Origin: Kiritimatiellia bacterium
GTDB taxonomy: Bacteria > Verrucomicrobiota > Kiritimatiellia > RFP12 > UBA1067
Length of the DNA: 35,953 bases
NCBI GenBank assembly: GCA_017631385.1
Contig: JAGBTH010000010.1
Span: 1 to 35,953 of the forward strand
Direction of reading: 5' to 3'
Made by a program: the position numbers and the translations under genes. The notes under the pieces were generated by a model. The model was not told the DNA's origin and did not search any database. It saw only the letters and a list, made by a program, of their open reading frames with translations. Below are positions 8,001-16,578 of this stretch, one piece after another; the first letter of the stretch is position 1, and each line of letters starts with the position of its first letter.

Positions 8001-8852
8001 TTACTCCTTAACACTCTTATTAGACTCATAATTCGACTTAGCCTTAAGAAACATAAGAGCAGCTAACGGAACAGTCAAAATGTAAATCGCACCGATAATA
8101 CCTAAGGTAAGCCAGAGGTTAAAGAAGAGACAGCCTATTATAAAAAGACCTAACGCTATAACCGGCATCTGAGAGCTCTTTTTAACGCGAATAGCCTTTA
8201 ATGAAATCGTAGGAATGCGCGAGGCCATAAGAACACCGATAAATAAAAGCATCGCCATACCAAAATAAGGATGCGAAACAAAGTCATAAACCTTAGGCCA
8301 ACGCTCTTGAACTTTAAGAGAATGAAGTAAAATATAAGGCGTTAAGACCATCCAACAGCCTCCTGGAGCTGGAACTCCTGTAAAGAAGTGCTTCCAATAA
8401 GGAAGAGGCTCTTGCTCAAGCATAGTATTAAAACGCGCTAAACGAAAACAATCACACATCGCGTAAAAGAGCGAACACGCCAAAACCGCCCTGACCATAA
8501 CTGTAGGACATCCAATATGATTCGGACCTCCCGTAAGCCAGAAATACATAAACATCGCAGGCGCTACACCAAAATTGACGAAATCAGCTAGTGAATCAAG
8601 TTCAGCCCCTAATTTAGAGCTAGCATTAAGTAGTCGCGCTACCCTTCCATCCATCCCATCGCAGACACATGCAATAAGAAGAGCTACTAACGCTGAAGTA
8701 AATCTACCCTCGCTAGAAAGCGAAATCGAGGTTATTCCCGCGCATGCTGCTATCGATGTGATTAAATTAGGGATAAGAGATTTTAAAGGTACGCTCGACG
8801 CGCCCTCGTGTTTAGTAGCATTTCTGCGACCTCTAAATCTGAACTTGCCCAC
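8001..8852 (-). CDS. pssA: CDP-diacylglycerol-serine O-phosphatidyltransferase
   Basis: An integral membrane enzyme that makes phosphatidylserine from CDP-diacylglycerol and serine, the substrate of the decarboxylase encoded just upstream. The CDP-alcohol phosphatidyltransferase signature is complete: D65-G-x-D68-G-x-x-A-R, then G82, D86 and D90, with the two terminal aspartates for metal binding and catalysis. About seven hydrophobic segments follow (for example around 29-62, 91-115 and 195-270), and the N-terminus is basic. Start is a GTG at 8852 preceded by GAAAGGA; the previous gene ends 13 bp upstream. Length (283 residues) is normal for the membrane-type PssA. Confidence 0.93.
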   Translation of the reverse strand: MGKFRFRGRRNATKHEGASSVPLKSLIPNLITSIAACAGITSISLSSEGRFTSALVALLIACVCDGMDGRVARLLNASSKLGAELDSLADFVNFGVAPAMFMYFWLTGGPNHIGCPTVMVRAVLACSLFYAMCDCFRLARFNTMLEQEPLPYWKHFFTGVPAPGGCWMVLTPYILLHSLKVQERWPKVYDFVSHPYFGMAMLLFIGVLMASRIPTISLKAIRVKKSSQMPVIALGLFIIGCLFFNLWLTLGIIGAIYILTVPLAALMFLKAKSNYESNKSVKE

Positions 8853-8865
8853 TTTTAAAATCCTT

Positions 8866-9594
8866 TCAGCTTAAATGACCGAGAATCGTCTCGCCAGCAA
8901 CCATAATCTGGCCTATACGAACCTCAGGTTTTACGCCCTCTGGTAAATAAACATCTAATCGAGAACCAAAGCGAATTAAGCCAAATCTCTCAATTCGCTC
9001 TAAATGTTGCCCCTCGTTAACCTGAGGGACGATACGGCGCGCGACGAGACCTGCGATCTGAGTTACGCCATAAACTTGACCGTTATCAGCTTTAACTAAA
9101 TAATTGCAACGCTCGTTATCCTTAGAAGCCTTATCGAGAGAAGCGTTAAAGAATTTACCGGGAATATACTCTTTTTTAAGAACTGTTCCAGCAGTCGGCA
9201 AGCGATTTACATGAACATTGAATACGCTCATGAAAACACTAACGCGCCAAAACTTTTTACCCTTATACTCCTCCATCTCGCCGAACGAATCAGGCATCTC
9301 AACTTCGCTGATAAGGCAAATACGACCATCAGCTGGCGAAAGAATCGCCTTTTCGTCGTCTGGCTGATAACGTTCGGGATCACGGAAGAATAAAAATACT
9401 CCGTATGAGAGTAAGTAGAACGGAATAATTCCCAAGAACCACCAAGCCTGATAGTACTCATAAAAGGCGAAGAATGACCAAACCGTGTAAGCAGTCGCCA
9501 ACACGAGCGCAATTAAGCCAAATTTAATTCCTTCAGGATTAATATGAGGTAAAAGATACGCCTTGTTTGAAAAATCAGGCTTAGGTTCGTTCAT
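8866..9594 (-). CDS. psd: Phosphatidylserine decarboxylase proenzyme, short (PSD-A) type
   Basis: Converts phosphatidylserine to phosphatidylethanolamine using a pyruvoyl group made by self-cleavage. The 242-residue protein has two N-terminal membrane helices (about 24-42 and 50-70), the SPADG motif at 86-90, the conserved histidine in FNVHVNR (H128), and the cleavage site G210-S211 in the segment RFGSRLDVYLP, where the serine becomes the pyruvoyl group of the alpha chain. The short length and FGS-type site fit the PSD-A class rather than the longer LGST class. ATG with GGAG upstream; followed by pssA after 13 bp, so the pair forms a complete PE branch. Confidence 0.95.
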   Translation of the reverse strand: MNEPKPDFSNKAYLLPHINPEGIKFGLIALVLATAYTVWSFFAFYEYYQAWWFLGIIPFYLLSYGVFLFFRDPERYQPDDEKAILSPADGRICLISEVEMPDSFGEMEEYKGKKFWRVSVFMSVFNVHVNRLPTAGTVLKKEYIPGKFFNASLDKASKDNERCNYLVKADNGQVYGVTQIAGLVARRIVPQVNEGQHLERIERFGLIRFGSRLDVYLPEGVKPEVRIGQIMVAGETILGHLS

Positions 9595-9611
9595 GAAAAT
9601 AACTCCATTAA

Positions 9612-10196
9612 TTAGCTTACCGAAATGTGAATTCCACCCTCGGCCGAATCTTGATTATTATTAGCGGCAGAAGCCTTAGCAGCGTTCTTTCTAGGCGGAC
9701 CAATAAGCGCGCCCAAAACTCTACCAAGAGTCTTCGGAGCCTGTTCAATAAAGCACTCGTCTTTAATCGCCTCTAAAACGCGGTTAATTACATCTTCGCC
9801 TAGTTCACGATGAGCATTCTCTCGTCCACGATACTGGAGCGTGAGCTTAACCTTACACCCATCCTTCAAAAAGCCACGAATCTGACGAAGCTTATACTCG
9901 AAGTCGTTTGTATCGGTGCCAGGATGGAACTTAATCTCCTTAACCTTCTGAACTTTTTGGGACTTGCGCGCTTTCTTTTCGCGAATGGACTCTTCGTACT
10001 TGTACTTACCATAGTCCATAATCTTACAGACTGGCGGTACGGCATTAGGCGTAATCTCAACGAGATCTAAGCCCTTTTCTTCAGCCATTCTCAGCGCATC
10101 TCGCGTAGACATAACGCCAAGCATTTTACCCATAGAATCAAGAACACGAACCTGAGGAACGCGAATCTTGTAGTTTACACGTGTGAACTGTGCGAT
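9612..10196 (-). CDS. infC: Translation initiation factor IF-3, probable AUC start
   Basis: IF-3 binds the 30S subunit, keeps it apart from 50S and rejects non-canonical start codons. The N-domain reads NYKIRVPQVRVLD, MLGVMSTRDAL, LDLVEITPNAVPPVC and MDYGKYKYE; the C-domain contains VKEIKFHPGTDTNDFEYKLRQ. The first ATG in frame (10133) would delete the conserved N-terminal strand. The frame stays open upstream to a TAA at 10218-10220 with no ATG, GTG or TTG. An ATC at 10194-10196, six bases after an AGAGG core, gives MAQFTRVNYKIRV, matching the usual distance to the conserved Asn. The resulting protein has 194 residues, close to the family norm. An AUU, AUC or AUA start is the known basis of IF-3 autoregulation in other bacteria. 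rpmI and rplT, often adjacent, are absent here. Confidence 0.93.
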   Translation of the reverse strand: MAQFTRVNYKIRVPQVRVLDSMGKMLGVMSTRDALRMAEEKGLDLVEITPNAVPPVCKIMDYGKYKYEESIREKKARKSQKVQKVKEIKFHPGTDTNDFEYKLRQIRGFLKDGCKVKLTLQYRGRENAHRELGEDVINRVLEAIKDECFIEQAPKTLGRVLGALIGPPRKNAAKASAANNNQDSAEGGIHISVS

Positions 10197-10208
10197 AACC
10201 CACCTCTT
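10194..10208 (-). promoter_or_regulatory. Shine-Dalgarno and AUC start codon of infC
   Basis: On the minus strand the order is AAGAGGTG, GGTT, ATC. The AGAGG core ends six bases before ATC, an ideal spacing, and no other start-like codon in frame is close to it. This supports initiation at a codon that IF-3 itself would discriminate against, giving feedback control of infC. Confidence 0.75.
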
Positions 10209-10230
10209 TTGTTTAGTTTATAATACTTAT

Positions 10231-10260
10231 ATTTTACCATAATCACGCGATTAACGGCAA
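10231..10260 (-). promoter_or_regulatory. infC promoter with extended -10
   Basis: Minus strand: -35 TTGCCG (10255-10260), 18-bp spacer, -10 TAAAAT (10231-10236) preceded by TGG, giving an extended -10 TGGTAAAAT. Transcription would start near 10224, leaving a leader of about 28 nt before the AUC codon. It lies immediately after the glgA stop, so the infC operon can be expressed independently of oadA-glgA. Confidence 0.6.
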
Positions 10261-10261
10261 A

Positions 10262-11779
10262 TCACTTATTCGCTACGAGCGGTCTATCTAACATCCTCTC
10301 GTAGAGTTCAATATAACGTCTGGCGCATTCTTTATGATTAAAGCGCGTCAAAGACTCTGACATAATACGCGAAATCTCGCGTTCGCGAAGCTCGCGCGGC
10401 TCACGATAAAACTCCATAGCTTTATCCATCGCCCACATAAGCCCTTGGGAATCGTAAATATCAAATACGAAGCCATTACCCTTAGAAGCTCCCCAGTCTA
10501 ACATATCAACCGTATCATGAAGCCCGCCTGTATTGTGCGCGATAGCTAGCGAACCATAAATCGGAGCTTGCATTTGAGGCAATCCGCAAGGCTCGAACAA
10601 AGACGGCATAAACGTAAAATCAGACGCCGCGAAACCGAGCTGCGAAAGTCGCGCATCGAAGTTCCTAACAGCTAAACGATTACCAATACCATGGAAATTA
10701 CGAATATCCCAAAACGCCTGCTGGAATGGACCATTGGCAATAATAGCTATCTGAGCGCCCTGATCGTGATATTTCTCTAAGAAGCGATATGTAATATCAG
10801 TTAAGAGCTGAGGCCCCTTCTGAACTGGATCTAGACGACTAGGCCAGAAGAAAAGCGGCGCATCAGGATTCTCTTCTAAGCCTAACGCATGCTGTAAGGC
10901 GACCTTATTTTTACGCTTCATCTCCCAATGATTATCAGGACCATACTTAAATGGAATCTTATCATCAGTTACAGGATTATCAATCGGATCTGGAGCATTA
11001 AGAATTCCGCTCGCGCACCCCGCATTATACTTATTCCTGATTTCATTACGTATAGAATCAGGAACGAACGAGTGCCATCCATCAACAATTTCTTTAAGGA
11101 ATGTCGGGGAGACAGTATTGATAAAGTGAGACGCGAAGCAACCCGAAGCTTGAAGATCAATCTGATTATTACTACGAGACTCTTCGTAACTATATGGCGG
11201 ATAACTGTAATAAAGATTATTCCAAAATTCCGCCGCGTCTATACCCATATCCTCAACCCAGTCTAAGGTAAGTTTTTGGGTATGAATATTATGGACGGTA
11301 AAGAGACTCGGTATACCCATACGACGCGCGGCCGCCGGTATAAGTCCAGTCATCCAGTCGTTACAATGAACGAGATCTGGCTGAACATAGGGGATGCAAT
11401 GATTGATAACTTCGCGCTGAAAAGCCAAGGCGAGTTTTATATTACCATCGCCGCGATCATATACCGTATCACGATAATAAAAGCAACGATCCTCAGCGAG
11501 ATGAATTCTCTCGTCAGGAAGATGGCTTTTATACTTTTTAAGCTCATCCGCTACGAGCTTAGCAGTCTCCTCGTGAAACATTCTACGGTAATGCGGCAAT
11601 GCCACATGAACATCCGCCCCGAGCTCATAAAGCGCGGCGACGAGCGAGGCCGATACATCAGCCATACCGCCCGCTTTCGCCGACATCTTTCCAGAAAGAT
11701 TGCCCATGCCTTCAGGTAAATAAGTAATCTCCGGAGTAACAATAAGTATTCTCGGATTTTTAGCTTTAACCTTCGCCAT
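10262..11779 (-). CDS. glgA: Glycogen synthase (ADP-glucose type, GT5)
   Basis: GT5 enzyme that extends alpha-1,4-glucan chains from a nucleotide-glucose donor. Residues 33-42 hold the donor-loop motif SAKAGGMADV, a variant of KxGGL-DV. The segments HCNDWMTGLIP and FTVHNIHTQ mark the N-terminal Rossmann domain. The C-terminal part carries the hallmark PSLFEPCGLPQMQAPIYG with the catalytic-type glutamate, and NTGGLHDTV. Start ATG at 11779 is fixed by a perfect AGGAGG five to six bases upstream; a TTG two codons earlier is disregarded. 505 residues, near the family norm, with no extra domain. It lies 30 bp behind oadA, likely co-transcribed. With the debranching enzyme in the next operon it indicates glycogen storage. 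Confidence 0.92.
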   Translation of the reverse strand: MAKVKAKNPRILIVTPEITYLPEGMGNLSGKMSAKAGGMADVSASLVAALYELGADVHVALPHYRRMFHEETAKLVADELKKYKSHLPDERIHLAEDRCFYYRDTVYDRGDGNIKLALAFQREVINHCIPYVQPDLVHCNDWMTGLIPAAARRMGIPSLFTVHNIHTQKLTLDWVEDMGIDAAEFWNNLYYSYPPYSYEESRSNNQIDLQASGCFASHFINTVSPTFLKEIVDGWHSFVPDSIRNEIRNKYNAGCASGILNAPDPIDNPVTDDKIPFKYGPDNHWEMKRKNKVALQHALGLEENPDAPLFFWPSRLDPVQKGPQLLTDITYRFLEKYHDQGAQIAIIANGPFQQAFWDIRNFHGIGNRLAVRNFDARLSQLGFAASDFTFMPSLFEPCGLPQMQAPIYGSLAIAHNTGGLHDTVDMLDWGASKGNGFVFDIYDSQGLMWAMDKAMEFYREPRELREREISRIMSESLTRFNHKECARRYIELYERMLDRPLVANK

Positions 11780-11809
11780 TAGCAACCTCCTATGATTAGA
11801 AATATAAAA

Positions 11810-13513
11810 TTAAGCTATGACAGCAACAACCTGCCCCTTAGTGACAGCCTTACCATGTTCAGCAACAAAGGTAATTTTACCGCCGGCAGGAGCCTTAATA
11901 GGATTAAAGAGCTTCATCGCTTCAACAACACAAACAGCATCGCCAGCCTTAACCGTAGCGCCATCAGAAGCCATATTAGGCTTACCAGGAGCATCACTAC
12001 GATAGAAAGTACCGTTTAGCGGAGCTAAAACAGGAGTTCCGTCTACCTTAGCTTCTGCGCTCGCACTAGCCTTAGCAGCACCCGCTACAGGAGCTGCCGC
12101 TACTGTAGCCTGAGAAGCTTCTTCAACATCAGCTGGTATCGGCTCGCGCTTCGCAGGATCGGTATTACGCCACTTAAAGTAACCAAGAGCCACCTCAGGG
12201 AAAAGCGCATAAGAAAGAATATCCTCTTCAGCTTGAATCGTATTAGGAGGTAATTCATCAGCAGCTGCCGCGAGCCCAGGCTTTAAAAGATCGGCTGGAC
12301 GACAGTCAATCGCCTTTAGGCCACCGCAAAGTTTCTTACGAAGCTTAGGATCGATTGGAGCGGGAGTACGACCATAGTAACCGGCCGCATACTTCTTAGT
12401 CTCATCAGTAACCATTGAATAACGATTACCTGAAAGAACGTTAAGAACGCTCTGAACACCTACAATCTGCGAAGTAGGCGTTACAAGCGGAGGATAACCT
12501 AAATCAGCACGCGCGTTAGGTAATTCAGCGAGCACTTCATCGAGCCTATCGAGCGCATCCTGCTGAGCGAGCTGGCTGCGAAGATTAGAAATCATGCCGC
12601 CCGGAATCGCATGAACGAGAACTCCCGCGTCAACAGCTTCAACCTTCGAAGAAGACGCCGGCTGACGCTTTTTCTTAAGCTCCTTAAAATAATTGTTAAT
12701 CTTAGCGAGCTTAACCTGATCTAAGCCAGTATCAAAGCCCTCAGACTCAAGAATCGAAACGATAGATTCGGTCGGAGGCTGCGACGAGAACGAACTCATC
12801 GTCGAAATCGCGCAATCTACACAACCAGCGCCCGCTTCAGCTCCAGCCATATACATCGCGCTCGCCATTCCGCTCGTCATGTGAGAATGGATTTGAATAG
12901 GCATTTCAGGTAACGCCTTAACGAGAGCTGTAACGAGTTCACGCGCAGCGCCAGGCGTTAAGATACCAGCCATATCCTTAATGGCGAGAGAGTCGATACC
13001 CATCGCCTCTTGCTCCTTAGCGAGCTTTATATAATTCTCAACCGTATGAACTGGTGAAGTTGTGTAGCAGATTGTACCTTGGGCATGACCGCCGTACTTC
13101 TTAACACTCGCGATAGCGACCTCGAGATTGCGCGGATCATTAAGCGCATCGAATACACGAAAGATATCCATACCGTTCTCGCAAGCAAGCGCGACAAAGC
13201 GCTCTACGATGTCGTCGGGATAATGCTTGTAACCGAGAATATTCTGGCCGCGAAGAAGCATCTGTAAAGGAGTCTTAGGACACGCCTTTTTAATCTGGCG
13301 CAATCTCTCCCAGGGATTCTCGCGCAAGAAGCGCATACATACGTCAAAAGTCGCGCCGCCCCAGCACTCGAGCGAATAAAAGCCCGCGTCATCTATCTCA
13401 GAGGCGATTTTAAGAATATCGTCAGTACGCATACGCGTAGCCCAAAGTGACTGATGAGCATCGCGCAAGGTAGTGTCAGTAATGCGAATTTTCTTTTTTG
13501 TAATTTCTTTCAT
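11810..13513 (-). CDS. oadA: Oxaloacetate decarboxylase alpha / pyruvate carboxylase subunit B
   Basis: Biotin-dependent carboxyltransferase of 567 residues. The N-terminal HMGL-like barrel starts with DTTLRDAHQSLWATRM, with metal ligands expected in this Asp and in the HSHMTSG segment. A PYC/OADA domain lies around 290-470, followed by an Ala-rich linker. The C-terminal biotinyl domain has the carrier lysine K534 in EAMKLF. The usual motif is EAMKM; Leu after Lys is a mild deviation. As either a membrane Na+-pumping decarboxylase (needs OadB and OadG) or a two-subunit pyruvate carboxylase, its partners are not in the window, so the choice stays open. No clear ribosome-binding site precedes the ATG; see the promoter entry. 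Confidence 0.9.
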   Translation of the reverse strand: MKEITKKKIRITDTTLRDAHQSLWATRMRTDDILKIASEIDDAGFYSLECWGGATFDVCMRFLRENPWERLRQIKKACPKTPLQMLLRGQNILGYKHYPDDIVERFVALACENGMDIFRVFDALNDPRNLEVAIASVKKYGGHAQGTICYTTSPVHTVENYIKLAKEQEAMGIDSLAIKDMAGILTPGAARELVTALVKALPEMPIQIHSHMTSGMASAMYMAGAEAGAGCVDCAISTMSSFSSQPPTESIVSILESEGFDTGLDQVKLAKINNYFKELKKKRQPASSSKVEAVDAGVLVHAIPGGMISNLRSQLAQQDALDRLDEVLAELPNARADLGYPPLVTPTSQIVGVQSVLNVLSGNRYSMVTDETKKYAAGYYGRTPAPIDPKLRKKLCGGLKAIDCRPADLLKPGLAAAADELPPNTIQAEEDILSYALFPEVALGYFKWRNTDPAKREPIPADVEEASQATVAAAPVAGAAKASASAEAKVDGTPVLAPLNGTFYRSDAPGKPNMASDGATVKAGDAVCVVEAMKLFNPIKAPAGGKITFVAEHGKAVTKGQVVAVIA

Positions 13514-13519
13514 ATCATT

Positions 13520-13528
13520 ATTATCTCA
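13520..13528 (-). promoter_or_regulatory. Possible extended -10 of oadA, nearly leaderless
   Basis: Minus strand TGAGATAAT (13520-13528) has the TGn extension and a five-of-six match to TATAAT. Only six bases separate it from the oadA ATG, so transcription would begin at or beside the start codon. No convincing -35 and no Shine-Dalgarno sequence are visible. The SGNH gene stop lies 64 bp downstream on the other side of this gap in genomic order. Confidence 0.35.
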
Positions 13529-13576
13529 CATTTTAAACTATTATTGGAAAAATTTACATCAAAATAATCTTTACCG

Positions 13577-15007
13577 TTACCGACCAAGAAGATTATCGAA
13601 ATATGGTACGACAGCTTTACGCCAAATGCCGTAGCCTATATGATTCGTATGAAGTCTATCATTCATAAACTTCTTGGTATCACCCTTCTCATCAACGAGC
13701 TTATCGTTAAAGTCGACCCAAATCACCTTCTTACCGTCAGCGAACGTTTTAGTGATCTTATTGACAGCTTCGTTTCTCTTTCGTCCTGCGTCATTAGCAT
13801 TAGCGCCTCGCGGGAAAATTGGCAGAAGCATGATCTTAGACTCGGGATGTTTTTCCTGGATTGTCGCGATTATGCGTCTAGTACCCTCAGCGATATCCTT
13901 AGGCTTATCTTTACCATTATTAGTACCGATCATAAGCATAAAGAGCTTAGCCTTATATCCCTCGAGCTCACCATTCTTCATACGCCATAAAACATGCTGT
14001 GTGCGATCCCCACCATAACCAAGATTAAGAATCTTATACTGCTTTTTCAACTCTGCGTAATGCTTTACACCCTCTCCGCCCTTACGCTCCCAACGATGTG
14101 TGATAGAGTCGCCAACAAAAACTATATCATACTCTTTAGGTCCAGCGAGAATTTCATTGCGCTTCTCAAGCGTACGCTGATGCCACCAATTTGAATCCTT
14201 AAAGTACGAAATCGGTCTCATCGCAATTGGCTCAAGTTTAGCCTTCTTAGCTGAAGCTCTACCCTTGATCGGCTTACCAGGCGCAGCGTTAAGAGCCTCA
14301 TCAATAATTGGCACTAACATACTCTCAATAACTTCATAACCCTTGGCGTTCGGATGAAGTCGATCATCAAAATACTCCTTAGTATCACCCTTCTCATCAA
14401 CAAGAGCATCATTAAAATCACACCAAATTACACTGCTGCCATCACAAAACTCAACTATTGCATTATTAACCGTCTCATTTCTTAGACGATAAGGATCATC
14501 CTTAGACACTCCGCGCGGGAAAATAGCCGTTAAAAGTATTCTCGCTTTAGGTTGCTTAGCCCGAATAACTCCAATAATCTTTTTAATACCATGAATAGTA
14601 TCGATTGGAGGCTCTTTTTCGAAGCTATGATGTCCAGCATTATTAGTACCGATAAGAAGCACTATTACCTTAGCCTCATAACCATCCAACTCTCCACCTT
14701 CGGTTATGCGCCATAAGACATGTTCCGTACGGTCAGCAGAAATACCGAGATTGAGAGCTTTGCGAGGACCACTGCCAAAATGTTTCTTCCAAGAATCTTC
14801 TCTCTCCCAAAAATGAGTAATAGAGTCTCCGATAAAAACAACCTCACCTGCACCCGCGGCAATTTTCTCTTTAAAGAGATTATGGCGCTTCATCTGAACG
14901 CCATCCTTCTTACCACCCCATTGATCCGGCGTCACAGCGCGAACATTAGCGAATAAACTAGTAGCTGTAAAAGCTAACGTAATCGACAATAATGATTTTA
15001 ATTTCAT
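13577..15007 (-). CDS. Exported protein with two tandem SGNH/GDSL hydrolase domains
   Basis: A 476-residue protein with a signal peptide (about 1-21) and two SGNH hydrolase domains in tandem. Domain 1 has GDSITHFWE, the Gly block, GTNN and the catalytic pair DDRLHPN. Domain 2 repeats GDSITHRWE, GTNN and NDRLHTN. Both thus keep the catalytic Ser and the Asp-x-x-His, so both are probably active, as in PAF-acetylhydrolase-like esterases that deacetylate or deacylate sugars. A basic linker (AKKAKLEPIAMRP) joins them. The segments FNDALVDEKGDTK and FNDKLVDEKGDTK are nearly identical, showing an internal duplication. ATG has GAGGT five bases upstream; it follows ribF by 15 bp, so it is the last gene of the nusA operon even though its job is unrelated. 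Confidence 0.9.
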   Translation of the reverse strand: MKLKSLLSITLAFTATSLFANVRAVTPDQWGGKKDGVQMKRHNLFKEKIAAGAGEVVFIGDSITHFWEREDSWKKHFGSGPRKALNLGISADRTEHVLWRITEGGELDGYEAKVIVLLIGTNNAGHHSFEKEPPIDTIHGIKKIIGVIRAKQPKARILLTAIFPRGVSKDDPYRLRNETVNNAIVEFCDGSSVIWCDFNDALVDEKGDTKEYFDDRLHPNAKGYEVIESMLVPIIDEALNAAPGKPIKGRASAKKAKLEPIAMRPISYFKDSNWWHQRTLEKRNEILAGPKEYDIVFVGDSITHRWERKGGEGVKHYAELKKQYKILNLGYGGDRTQHVLWRMKNGELEGYKAKLFMLMIGTNNGKDKPKDIAEGTRRIIATIQEKHPESKIMLLPIFPRGANANDAGRKRNEAVNKITKTFADGKKVIWVDFNDKLVDEKGDTKKFMNDRLHTNHIGYGIWRKAVVPYFDNLLGR

Positions 15008-15022
15008 AATACCTCATTAATA

Positions 15023-15853
15023 TTAATTAAATACTTTTTCACAATCTTCTTTAATTTGACGCTTTAAATCTTCAAGAGTAGCGAACTTTCGCTCTTGCCT
15101 AATAAATCTCGTGAATTCAATTTTCTCTTGATTAGATTTAGCAATATCATCAAATGCCCTAGGCGTATCACCTTTAAAATGAATTTCTAGCGTTTTCTCT
15201 TTCCACGCATCTTCACCCATGGTAGGAGCATACCCCCAATTCGCTATTGCCTTAACACCAAAAACTGAAACCTCAAAAACTCCAGCCGGTAATTCAGGTG
15301 GAGTATTTAAGATTTTAAGATTAACTGTCGGATATCCTAAGACTCTTCCCACACCTTTACCAGTAACTATCTCTCCAAGTACGCTCCAATTACGTCCGAG
15401 CATTGCGTTAGCGGACTCTAAATCCCCCTTCTTAAGCACCGAACGTATTCTTGTAGATGAGATTCGCTCGCCTTGAAACTCAGCGTACTCAACTACCTCA
15501 ACCTCGAAACCTCTAGCGCGCAAAAACTCTGCATTCCCCTTCGCCCCCTTACCAAAACGCCAATCCGCACCGCAACGAATCTTAGAAAACGAAGATAGAA
15601 ACTCAATAAATTTCTCTGGCGGCTCTGAAGCTAGCTCTCTAGTAAAATCAAGCGCAATTACTTTTTTAACTCCACACGATCTGATAACTTCTTCTTTCTC
15701 GGCAAACGTCATTAAAAGCGTTGGCTCAGCGTCAGGACGAAGAATCGAAGAAGGATGATTTTTAAATGTAAGCGCCGCGTCAGCACCCTCTAAAATCTTA
15801 CGATGCCCTAAATGGACGCCATCGAAGAATCCAGCCGCGACAACGCCCGACAT
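15023..15853 (-). CDS. ribF: Bifunctional riboflavin kinase / FMN adenylyltransferase
   Basis: Makes FMN and FAD from riboflavin. The N-terminal adenylyltransferase domain shows GFFDGVHLGHRKIL (residues 8-21) with the nucleotide-binding HxGH, and the downstream ISSTRIRSVLKKGD motif. The C-terminal kinase domain has GVGRVLGYPTVNL, including the PTxN metal/substrate segment, and an EIHFKG-like strand near the catalytic glutamate. At 276 residues it is shorter than the common 305-315, because the N-terminus begins almost directly at the HxGH strand. Two bases separate it from the truB stop. truB-ribF order after rbfA is a widely conserved arrangement. Confidence 0.93.
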   Translation of the reverse strand: MSGVVAAGFFDGVHLGHRKILEGADAALTFKNHPSSILRPDAEPTLLMTFAEKEEVIRSCGVKKVIALDFTRELASEPPEKFIEFLSSFSKIRCGADWRFGKGAKGNAEFLRARGFEVEVVEYAEFQGERISSTRIRSVLKKGDLESANAMLGRNWSVLGEIVTGKGVGRVLGYPTVNLKILNTPPELPAGVFEVSVFGVKAIANWGYAPTMGEDAWKEKTLEIHFKGDTPRAFDDIAKSNQEKIEFTRFIRQERKFATLEDLKRQIKEDCEKVFN

Positions 15854-15855
15854 AC

Positions 15856-16578
15856 TTAAAACTCCTTGGTAAAAGGCTTTATCAGCGAAGATAAATCACT
15901 CATCTCTAACTCTAAGAGCTTATCAAACGCAATAGCCTCATCAACGCTCCAACGCCCAACTTTAAGTCGTCTTAAACTCTCAAGCGCCGCGCCGCACCCA
16001 ACAGCGTCGCCAAAATCATTGATGAAAGTTCTAACAATAAGCCCTTTAGTCGCCGAAAGCGTAAATTGTAAAGATGACGAGCCTTCTACATTATCCCCTA
16101 GCTCAAACTTATAAACATGGGCGAGAAAAGGCTTATGCTCCCCCGTATCAGCTACCTCATACCCAGCCGAACCTTCGCGCCTTACACTGCACCAACGACT
16201 CTCAGTCTGAAAAACATCGCCCTTAAACTCACTCATAACCTGAGAAGCCTTTGACGAAAAATCAGCAGGAACTTCGGAATTCTTAATCTCTTCTCCGTAG
16301 ATGTCGTGGGTATTAGTTTTAAGCCCAAGTCGCATCGAACCAGAGTATAGTCTATCAGCGCCCATCACATCGCCAGTAAAGCGATTAGCATCATTTAATA
16401 AAAGAATTAAAAGCCCAGACGCAGCTGGATCGAGAGATCCACCGTGACCAACCTTAACTAAATTAAACTTACGCTTTACTGTTTTTACGACAGTAGTAAA
16501 CGACAATCCAACAGGCTTGTCAATAAGCAGAAGACCATTTAAGTCTTCCAACATTTTAAGCTGGGTTAGATTCGCCAT
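15856..16578 (-). CDS. truB: tRNA pseudouridine-55 synthase
   Basis: Forms pseudouridine 55 in the T-loop of tRNAs. The catalytic aspartate is D50 in KVGHGGSLDPAASGLL (family consensus GHxGxLDPxAxGxL), preceded by GLLLIDKPVGLSF. YSGSMRLGLKTNTHDIYG is the conserved second motif. The protein is 240 residues, so it lacks the C-terminal PUA domain found in the 300-residue enzymes. The ATG at 16578 overlaps rbfA by 23 bases; an ATG at 16554, one base after the rbfA stop, is equally possible and would start at MLEDLNGLLL. Neither has a strong ribosome-binding site. Confidence 0.93.
   Translation of the reverse strand: MANLTQLKMLEDLNGLLLIDKPVGLSFTTVVKTVKRKFNLVKVGHGGSLDPAASGLLILLLNDANRFTGDVMGADRLYSGSMRLGLKTNTHDIYGEEIKNSEVPADFSSKASQVMSEFKGDVFQTESRWCSVRREGSAGYEVADTGEHKPFLAHVYKFELGDNVEGSSSLQFTLSATKGLIVRTFINDFGDAVGCGAALESLRRLKVGRWSVDEAIAFDKLLELEMSDLSSLIKPFTKEF

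Noticed and set aside
10131-10133. ATG at 10133 as start of infC
   Set aside because: It would remove the conserved NYKIRVPQVRVLD strand, and no ribosome-binding site precedes it.
11810-13513. Defective biotin domain because of EAMKL instead of EAMKM
   Set aside because: The lysine and its preceding Met are intact and Leu at the following position occurs in functional biotinyl domains; treated as a mild variant.
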